Part shown: one piece after another, positions 57,837-64,000 of the stretch
Layout: every line of letters starts with the position of its first letter
Position numbering within the stretch: position 1 is the first letter of the stretch
Assembly (NCBI GenBank): GCA_020741775.1
Contig: DYYG01000011.1
Coordinates: forward strand, 100,349 to 164,348
From: Methylorubrum populi
Lineage (GTDB): Bacteria > Pseudomonadota > Alphaproteobacteria > Rhizobiales > Beijerinckiaceae
Length of the DNA stretch: 64,000 nucleotides
Direction of reading: 5' to 3'
Notes under the pieces: generated by a model
What the model saw: the letters and a program-made list of their open reading frames with translations, nothing else
Databases searched by the model: none
What the model was told of the DNA's origin: nothing
Position numbers and translations under genes: made by a program

Positions 57837-58838
57837 TCAGGCGGCTGCGGTCTGGGAGCCGATGCGCCGGTAGGAGGCCTGGAACGATTTGGTCAGGCGC
57901 CGCTCCGGCGCCGGCCAGGCCGGATCGTAGATGGTGTCGAGATAGCGCTCGCCCCGGTCGGGAAGCAGGGTGACGATGCGGGCGCCCCGGCCAAGCTGCG
58001 GGATCAGCTTGGCGATGGCCGCGACGACGGTGCCGGACGAGCCGCCGGCCAGGATGCCCTGGGTCTCGACCAGCCTGCGGCAGCCGAGGGTGGATTCCCA
58101 ATCGGTGGCGTAGATCACCCCATCGACCTCGGGGAGGGAGAGCTGCTCCGGCACCCGGCTCGCGCCGATCCCGGGAATCTCCCGCCGCCCGCCCGGCGCG
58201 CCGAAGATGATTGATCCATCGAGATCGACGGCGATGACCTCGATCCCCGGCCAGCGCTCGCGCAGGCGACGGGCCAACCCCATCAGCGTGCCGCAAGTCG
58301 AGACGGCCGCGACCACATGGGTGGGGGCGACCGGCATCTCGCGCACGATCTCGGCGCCGATCCCGTTGTAATGGGCCCGCCAATTGTCGGGGTTGGCATA
58401 TTGGTTGAGCCAGACCGCGCCGGGGATGGTGCGGGCCAGTTCCGCCACCCGCCTGACCCGGGTGTGCAGGTAGCCGCCCTCCTCATCCCGCTCCTGCACC
58501 ATGTCGACCCGCGCGCCGAAGGCTTCGATCAGGCGCCGGTTGGTGGGAGCGATGTTGGGATCGACGACCGCCGTGAACGGGATGCCGAAGCGCTGCGCGA
58601 TCATCGCGAGGGCGATGGCGAGGTTGCCCGATGAACTCTCGACAAGATGGCTCCGCTGCGTCAGCCGCCCGGCGGCGATAGCCTGGGTGACCATGTAATG
58701 CGCGGTGCGATCCTTCACGCTGCCGCCGATGTTCAGCATCTCCAGCTTCGCGAAGACGGGAACGATGTCCGGCGGAAACATCCTGTCGAGAGCGATCAGC
58801 GGCGTGTGGCCGACACGGAGCTCGACCGACGGATTCAT
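57837..58838 (-). CDS. sbnA: SbnA, PLP-dependent N-(1-amino-1-carboxy-2-ethyl)-glutamate synthase
   Basis: A 333-aa fold-II PLP enzyme of the cysteine synthase family. SbnA joins O-phospho-L-serine and L-glutamate into the precursor of diaminopropionate. The PLP Lys is in NIGGSVKDRTAHYM, the phosphate/substrate loop in VESSSGNLAIALA, and GGSSGTVVAAIAKL binds the cofactor phosphate. GGAG is eight bases before the ATG at 58838 (MNPSVELRVGHTPLI); the upstream frame to 58952 is leader. It is the first gene of the operon, and the AT-rich 560-bp gap to the TonB receptor likely holds its promoter. Confidence 0.9.
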   Translation of the reverse strand: MNPSVELRVGHTPLIALDRMFPPDIVPVFAKLEMLNIGGSVKDRTAHYMVTQAIAAGRLTQRSHLVESSSGNLAIALAMIAQRFGIPFTAVVDPNIAPTNRRLIEAFGARVDMVQERDEEGGYLHTRVRRVAELARTIPGAVWLNQYANPDNWRAHYNGIGAEIVREMPVAPTHVVAAVSTCGTLMGLARRLRERWPGIEVIAVDLDGSIIFGAPGGRREIPGIGASRVPEQLSLPEVDGVIYATDWESTLGCRRLVETQGILAGGSSGTVVAAIAKLIPQLGRGARIVTLLPDRGERYLDTIYDPAWPAPERRLTKSFQASYRRIGSQTAAA

Positions 58839-59399
58839 GAGCATCTCCCCATGGAACAAGAGATTTGCGAAGCGTATCGGCCCGTTGAGCAAGACGGAGC
58901 ACGCCGCGGCTGACTGATCGCCGCCCGGCCGATGCCCGACAGACATAAGCAAAAAATACCGACGTTCAAGTCAATACCGCGCATATTGCGTGAAATAGAA
59001 CTCCATATTGGAATGAATTCAAAATTTGCGCGGTAGTTTTTCCATAAAACGATTAAAACCTACCGAGTTTTACTATCACAGACAAAGATTTACGCTTGCA
59101 TCAGGCCCTGCCCCCGGATCGGCGGATGTGGCCGTACCCGCGCCCCACACATCGCTGCCGCGGCGTGGCGCCCGGATGAATTCAAAAGCGTCAGTCGGAA
59201 GGTTATTCATCGAGAATAGTCCACTTTATAAATATTCCAGTTCAATATGTCGCATTATGGCAACAAGTGTGGGGACAGATCAGATTGTCTTTCGGGACGG
59301 CATTGCAGAGACGCCATCGATGGCGAATAGACACCGAACATGCGCCGATCGCCCGCAGCGATCAGCGGACCGATGTGCCTTTCCCGGAGCTGCATTCGA
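58839..59399. promoter_or_regulatory. AT-rich divergent control region between sbnA and the TonB receptor
   Basis: 561 bp that must contain the promoters of the siderophore operon and of its receptor. GC falls sharply at 58945-59110 and 59175-59265. The 12-mer ATGAATTCAAAA occurs twice (59013-59024 and 59176-59187), and a TCCA-TAT-TGGA dyad lies just before the first copy. These are candidate regulator sites. I did not find a classic Fur box, an RirA TGA-N9-TCA or an Irr element. Confidence 0.45.
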
Positions 59400-61595
59400 A
59401 TGCCGCAACTCCCCTCATCACTGTCGCGGATCACGGGTCGTCTTACCCTGGGCGTCTGCCTCGCGGCCCTGACGGCATCCGGATACGTGGGCGGAGCGCG
59501 CGCGCAGGACGGCGTCCGGCTCGAGGAAATCTCGGTTGAGTCGCGCGGCAATGGTCAGCCGGGAAACCGGAATGCCGTGGTCGGGCCGCCCCCGCCCGCC
59601 TATCCGGGCGGCTTGGCCGGCTCCGGCTCGCGCCTCGGATTGCTCGGCAACCGCAACGTCTTCGACCAGCCGTTCAGTTCGACCAGCTACACCGAGAAGC
59701 TGATCCGCGACCAGCAGGCCCGCAACGTCCAGGATGTGGTCAACAACGATCCCTCGATCCGCACCAACGTGCCGGCCTTTTCCGGCATCCTCGGCTTCTT
59801 CATCCGCGGCTTTCCGGTCTTCGCCCAGGACATGGCCTTCAATGGCCTGTTCGGTGTGGCGGATTCCTTTAACCCGGCCATCGAGCCGATCGAGCGCGTC
59901 GAGGTGCTGCGTGGCCCCTCCACGCTGCTGTCGGGCGTGCCGCCCTTCGGCAATATCGGCGGCATCATCAACCTGATCCCGAAACGGGCCGGCGACGAGC
60001 CGCTCAACCGCGTCACCCTCGGCTACGCGTCCGACGCGACGATCTACAAGGCGGTGGATTTCAGCCGGCGCTTCGGGGACGCCAAGGAATGGGGCATCCG
60101 CTTCAACGGCGCCCTCAACAACGGCAACACGCCGATCGATAACCAGAGCCTGCATTTCGGCGTCGCCGCGCTCGCCCTCGACTATCGCGGCGAGCGGTTT
60201 CGGGCGAGCCTCGACCTCGGCTATCAGGAACTCGATTTCACCTCGCCGCTGCGCAACCGCAACGTGGCCGCCGGGGTGCGCATCCCCCGCGCGCCCGACC
60301 TGACCCTGAATCAGCAACAGCCCTGGGAATATCGCGACAGCGCCAACCAACAGCTCGCGACTCGGGTCGAGTACGACCTGACCCCGGACCTGACGCTCTA
60401 CGGCGCCTTTGGCCGCTCGAACTTCCGTCAGGAATATTTCGGCGGCGTTCTGACGATCTTCAACACCCGCGGCGATTACCGCGACCCGATCAGCTATCTG
60501 CCGATGCACATCGTCAATCAGACGGCGGAGGCGGGCCTGCGCGGCACGGTCGAAACCGGACCGATCAAGCATAGCTTCGGCCTCGCCGCCGTCGGCTTCT
60601 GGCAGGATCTCGCCCAGCCGACCGCGCAGAATGTCGGCGCGACCATCGTGTCGAACCTCTACAACCCGGTTTACGTCGCCCCGCGCTCGACCATCGGGCT
60701 GTCGGACGCGACGCCGCGCACCTCGAGCCGGATCAACCGCAGCATCGCCATCGCCGACACCCTGTCGATCCTCGACGACCGGATCCTGCTCACGGTCGGC
60801 GGCCGCTGGCAGAGCCTGGACGTGAACTCCTACAACGCCGTCACCGGCTTCCGCACCGGAGCCAGCGAGAGCAGCGCGTTCTCGCCGGGCGTCGGCCTCG
60901 TGGTGAAACCGGTGGAGCGACTCTCGCTCTACGCCAACTACATCGAGGGGCTGACCTCACCGGCGCCGCCGATCAACGCGAGAAACGCCAACGAGGCCTT
61001 CCCCGCCGCGGTGTCCCGTCAGACGGAGGTCGGCGCGAAATACGATTTCGGGACGGTCGGCGTCGGCTTCGCCGCCTTCGAGATCGAGCAGCCCTTCGGC
61101 TTCCTCGACCCGACCACGTCGATCTTCTCGGTCGATGGGCGCCAGCGCAACAGCGGCGTCGAGCTGACGGTGTTCGGCGAGCCGGTTCCCGGCATCCGCG
61201 TGCTCGGCGGTGTCAGCCTGCTCGACGGGGTTCAGGTGCGGTCGCAGGACCCGCGCAATGTCGGCCGGGTCGCCATCGGCGTGCCGGATGCGCAGGTGAA
61301 CCTCTACGGCGAGTACGATCTGCCGCCGGACTTCCTCCCCGGCCTGACCCTGACCGGCCGGGTGATCTACACCGCGGCCCAGTATTACGACCTCGCCAAC
61401 AGCCAGAAGATTCCGGATTGGGCGACACTCGATCTCGGCGTGCGCTACACCGCCACATTCCAGGATCGGCCCCTGGTCCTGCGGGCCAACGTCGTCAACG
61501 TCACGGGCAACAATTACTGGGCCACCACCGGTCGCGGCATCCTCAGCCAGGGTACGCCACGAACCTTCCTGCTCTCGGCGTCGATGGATTTCTGA
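59400..61595 (+). CDS. TonB-dependent siderophore receptor
   Basis: A 731-aa outer-membrane receptor. An N-terminal signal peptide (about 1-35, cleavage after ARA in GGARAQDG) is followed by a TonB box (RLEEISVES), a plug domain (VVNNDPSIRTNVPAFSGILG to EVLRGPSTLLSGVPPFGNIGGIINLIPKR, spanning GPSTLLSG), a beta-barrel, and a C-terminal Phe (LLSASMDF). Divergent from the sbn genes, it is the likely importer of ferric staphyloferrin B. GGAG is 10 bases before the ATG at 59400; the frame opens 20 codons earlier. Confidence 0.88.
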   Translation: MPQLPSSLSRITGRLTLGVCLAALTASGYVGGARAQDGVRLEEISVESRGNGQPGNRNAVVGPPPPAYPGGLAGSGSRLGLLGNRNVFDQPFSSTSYTEKLIRDQQARNVQDVVNNDPSIRTNVPAFSGILGFFIRGFPVFAQDMAFNGLFGVADSFNPAIEPIERVEVLRGPSTLLSGVPPFGNIGGIINLIPKRAGDEPLNRVTLGYASDATIYKAVDFSRRFGDAKEWGIRFNGALNNGNTPIDNQSLHFGVAALALDYRGERFRASLDLGYQELDFTSPLRNRNVAAGVRIPRAPDLTLNQQQPWEYRDSANQQLATRVEYDLTPDLTLYGAFGRSNFRQEYFGGVLTIFNTRGDYRDPISYLPMHIVNQTAEAGLRGTVETGPIKHSFGLAAVGFWQDLAQPTAQNVGATIVSNLYNPVYVAPRSTIGLSDATPRTSSRINRSIAIADTLSILDDRILLTVGGRWQSLDVNSYNAVTGFRTGASESSAFSPGVGLVVKPVERLSLYANYIEGLTSPAPPINARNANEAFPAAVSRQTEVGAKYDFGTVGVGFAAFEIEQPFGFLDPTTSIFSVDGRQRNSGVELTVFGEPVPGIRVLGGVSLLDGVQVRSQDPRNVGRVAIGVPDAQVNLYGEYDLPPDFLPGLTLTGRVIYTAAQYYDLANSQKIPDWATLDLGVRYTATFQDRPLVLRANVVNVTGNNYWATTGRGILSQGTPRTFLLSASMDF

Positions 61596-61628
61596 AGCCC
61601 TCGCGGGAGATCGTTCCGGGACGGCGGC

Positions 61629-62675
61629 TCAGGCCGCAGCGTCGAAGAGCGCGCCGATCTCCCGATCCGTCTCCCAGGCGGCGACACGGGCACAGGCCAG
61701 ATCCTCCGGCCGGTGCCGGGCGTAGAGGGCGAAGCTTTCCGCGACGAAATCGGGAAGATCGAGCAGGCGCGGCGGCGCGCGGCGACCGTCGCCCTTGAAC
61801 AGAGTCGATCCGGCCAGGCCGTAGCGTTCGGCGATGGCCGGGAGGACCGGCCAGACCGATTCGGACACCAAGCCATCGGGCGCATAGGCCTCGACAGCGA
61901 TGTCGAGCGGGTCGAGCCCTGCCTCGCGGGCGAGGCGCCGGGCGATATCGCCCAGCACGTGCAGCCGCGGATGGTTGATGACGTGCATGAAGACGCCGCC
62001 GCGACACCACAGCGCGAATTCCCGGTCCAGGCCGAAGCCGACGTCGCGGGCGGTCCGCAGCAGGTAGTCCGCCCCGGCCTGCCACAGGCCGAAATAGCCG
62101 AGCCGCTCGAAAACGGCGCCGTCATAGAGCCGCAGAGTCGCCGCGACGCTCAATCCCCGGCGGAAGGCCTGGAGCGCGATGGCCGAGTGGTAGGGGCCGA
62201 TCGGGGACGGGACGAGTCGCGACAGGCGCAGGCTCGCCTCGTCACCGACATGAACGAGATCAGGATGGAAGCCGGCGAACAGGATCGTCGGGAACAGCCG
62301 CAGACGCGGCATTCGCTCGGCCAGGGCGTGGACATTGCCGCCGGGAACGAAGCCTTCGGGAAAGAAATGCGAGAAGACGTGGTCGGTTGAGCCGAGATGC
62401 GAGGCCAGCCGGTCGATAGTCCCGAACCGGCGGGCGAGCCCGGCGACGAGGATCGTCTCGACCTCGGCGCCCGGCAGCAGCAGACGCAGGGATCGCGCGA
62501 CGCCCTCCGCCTGGCAATTGCCGATCACCGCGATGCGCGGGGTGCCGGCAGGCGGCCGCCACGGTCCCGTCCGAAGCCGCGCGGAGACCACGCGCGGCGA
62601 AAGCGCCTGGACCATCGGCGCGAGCGGCTTGAAAAGGTCGGGAAGCGGGGGCAAGCGGCGCGCAGCCTCTCGCAT
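61629..62675 (-). CDS. WcbI-like polysaccharide biosynthesis putative acetyltransferase
   Basis: A 348-aa protein whose N-terminal IAVIGNCQAEGVARSLRLLLP is the signature of the WcbI family, which acts in capsule modification in Burkholderia and related bacteria. Later segments (HVFSHFFPEGF, IGPYHSAIALQAFRRGL, FMHVINHPRLHVLGD) are family-typical. The start is uncertain: the frame opens at 62876, and ATGs at 62675 and 62618 lack good ribosome binding sites. It is divergent from the GSCFA gene, 41 bp between them. Confidence 0.68.
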   Translation of the reverse strand: MREAARRLPPLPDLFKPLAPMVQALSPRVVSARLRTGPWRPPAGTPRIAVIGNCQAEGVARSLRLLLPGAEVETILVAGLARRFGTIDRLASHLGSTDHVFSHFFPEGFVPGGNVHALAERMPRLRLFPTILFAGFHPDLVHVGDEASLRLSRLVPSPIGPYHSAIALQAFRRGLSVAATLRLYDGAVFERLGYFGLWQAGADYLLRTARDVGFGLDREFALWCRGGVFMHVINHPRLHVLGDIARRLAREAGLDPLDIAVEAYAPDGLVSESVWPVLPAIAERYGLAGSTLFKGDGRRAPPRLLDLPDFVAESFALYARHRPEDLACARVAAWETDREIGALFDAAA

Positions 62676-62716
62676 CAAGGGCGGGCGGGAATCGGCGCGC
62701 AGGATAGAACCAAGCG

Positions 62717-63778
62717 ATGAACCCTTACCGCGATCTACCGGCCGAGCGATTCTGGCGCAAGGCGGTGGCGGGCGTGCCGCCCTTCGCCCTCGATCCAGGG
62801 CCGCGCGACGCTTTCCGCATCGCCCGCACGGACCGGGTCGCGACCGCAGGATCCTGTTTCGCGCAGCGCGTCTCACAGGCGCTCGCTCGGGGCGGCTTCC
62901 GCTATCATGTGACCGAGGAGGCGCCCGAGGGCATGGGGGAGGCGGAAGCCACCTCCCGCCAATACGGCACCTTCTCGGCCCGCTACGGCAACCTCTACGG
63001 GCCGCGCCAGTTCGTGCAGCTGTTCGACCGGGCCTTCGGCGCCTTCGATCCGCAGCTCAAGGCGTGGCAGCGGGAAGACGGACGCTTCGTCGATCCGTTT
63101 CGCCCAACCATCGAACCGGACGGGTTCGCCGACGAGGCGGCGGTCCTCGCGGCCCGCGAGCACCATCTCGCCCGGGTGCGGGACCTGTTCGAGAGCCTCG
63201 ACGTCCTGGTCGTGACGCTGGGCCTCACCGAAGGCTGGCGCTGCCGCGCCGACGGAGCGGCGCTTTCCCTGGCGCCCGGCGTCGCGGGCGGCCGATTCGA
63301 TCCGGCCGAGGTGGCCTTCGTGAATGCGACGACCTCGGAGGTGATCGGCGACCTCTCCGGCTTCCTCGACCGGCTCTGGAGCGTGAACGGGCGGGCGCGG
63401 GTGATCGTCACCGTCTCACCGGTCCCGCTGATCGCGACCTATCTCGACCAGCACGTCCTCGTCTCGAACGCGCAGTCGAAGGCGGTGCTGCGCGCCGCTG
63501 CCGGGGAAATCTGCGAGCGCGGCGATCCGCGCCTCGTCTATTTTCCGTCCTACGAGATCATCACGAGCCAGACCCATGGCGGCCGCTATTACGGCGAGGA
63601 TCAGCGCAGCATCGCCGAGGCCGGCGTCGCCCACGTGATGCGCTCCTTCATGAAGAGCTTCTCACCGGGCCCCGACAGCCCCCCGGCCGCGCCGCCGGCT
63701 CATACCAGCGAGGCGGAGTTCGCCGGCACCGCCGGCATCGTGTGCGACGAGGAGACGATCGAGCGCAGCCTCGTCTGA
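62717..63778 (+). CDS. GSCFA-domain protein
   Basis: A 353-aa protein of the GSCFA family, SGNH-hydrolase-like and of unknown substrate. The family name motif is seen as ATAGSCFAQRVSQAL near residue 43; NATTSEVIGDLSGFL, VIVTVSPVPLIATY and YFPSYEIITSQ follow in the expected order. The head-to-head arrangement with the WcbI-like gene suggests a joint role in decorating a surface glycan; this is inference. Confidence 0.82.
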   Translation: MNPYRDLPAERFWRKAVAGVPPFALDPGPRDAFRIARTDRVATAGSCFAQRVSQALARGGFRYHVTEEAPEGMGEAEATSRQYGTFSARYGNLYGPRQFVQLFDRAFGAFDPQLKAWQREDGRFVDPFRPTIEPDGFADEAAVLAAREHHLARVRDLFESLDVLVVTLGLTEGWRCRADGAALSLAPGVAGGRFDPAEVAFVNATTSEVIGDLSGFLDRLWSVNGRARVIVTVSPVPLIATYLDQHVLVSNAQSKAVLRAAAGEICERGDPRLVYFPSYEIITSQTHGGRYYGEDQRSIAEAGVAHVMRSFMKSFSPGPDSPPAAPPAHTSEAEFAGTAGIVCDEETIERSLV

Positions 63779-63888
63779 TACGGTGTCCGCTTGATGGGAG
63801 TGGGAACCGTCTCAGCAAGCCTGCGCGGCACCTGAGCGAAGCCCAGGTCCGCCGTCCCGAAGGGATCAACCGGCGACTGTATTGCGGG

Positions 63889-64000
63889 TCAATTGGCCAC
63901 GTCGCTTTCGGCGAAGGTTTTGTCGTCTCGGACGAGGGCATTGGCGAGGACGACGAGGCGGCGGCCGGTGGCGACGATGGCGACCTTGGCGGGCTTTCCC
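63889..64000 (-). mobile_element. IS110-family transposase, C-terminal end (truncated by window)
   Basis: The minus strand from the right edge reads GKPAKVAIVATGRRLVVLAN then ALVRDDKTFAESDVAN and a stop at 63891-63889. GKPAKVA-VA--RKLLVLANALLRD is the conserved C-terminal end of IS110/IS1111 transposases. The rest of the element lies beyond 64000, so completeness is unknown. The 110 bp between GSCFA and this stop probably includes the IS end. Confidence 0.8.

Overview
The window is GC-rich DNA from an alphaproteobacterium, most likely a Methylobacterium/Methylorubrum-type member of the Hyphomicrobiales. This assignment is inferred from protein style and regulatory motifs (a GTTC-N7-GTTC LexA box, GGAAC-N16-CGTT stress promoters), not from a database search. 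No intact prophage, CRISPR array or rRNA operon was seen.

Layout. 1-3.0 kb: the start of an alternative complex III operon (actA and a truncated actB). 3.5-10.98 kb: housekeeping genes (SMP-30 lactonase, thioredoxin-reductase-like flavoprotein, monothiol glutaredoxin next to BolA, purL, a membrane alpha/beta-hydrolase-like protein). 11.1-21.6 kb: a replication and repair block, all on the minus strand: recD2, a phage-style recombination-like gene with its own LexA box, recQ, recF, dnaN, dnaA, rpsT. A vapB antitoxin remnant lies between recQ and recF. 21.9 kb: tRNA-Thr(GGT). 22.4-32.4 kb: a glycosyltransferase, a spermidine-synthase-fold protein and a signalling block (GAF/PAS/REC/LuxR hybrid, Crp/Fnr regulator, MHYT-PAS histidine kinase, response regulator, REC-HWE kinase). 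32.4-47.9 kb: a di-haem cytochrome, an ECF sigma factor, two class II glutamine amidotransferases (one of the N-acetylglutaminylglutamine-amide type), a GST, ilvH and ilvI split by an opposite-strand methyltransferase gene, SelO, a DUF892 protein, an MFS transporter and two tiny single-helix membrane ORFs.

47.9-61.6 kb is the centrepiece: a complete non-ribosomal siderophore locus whose minus-strand genes follow the gene order of the staphylococcal staphyloferrin B operon, sbnA-B-C-D-(E/F fused)-G-H-I. From sbnC onward the genes are joined by 4-bp ATGA/TTGA overlaps. SbnI supplies O-phosphoserine, SbnA and SbnB make L-2,3-diaminopropionate and 2-oxoglutarate, SbnG makes citrate, and three IucA/IucC synthetase modules (two fused in one 1135-aa chain) with the decarboxylase SbnH assemble the molecule. 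An MFS protein exports it, and a divergent TonB-dependent receptor is the likely importer.

61.6-64 kb: a divergent pair of envelope-type genes (WcbI-like and GSCFA) and the C-terminus of an IS110-family transposase at the edge.

Besides the siderophore locus, the most informative small signals are an ilv attenuator with a leader peptide carrying Val-Leu-Ile-Val-Val, a LexA box beside tandem DnaA boxes at 14.2 kb, and several GGAAC-type (EcfG-like) promoter candidates, two of them in front of tiny membrane ORFs.
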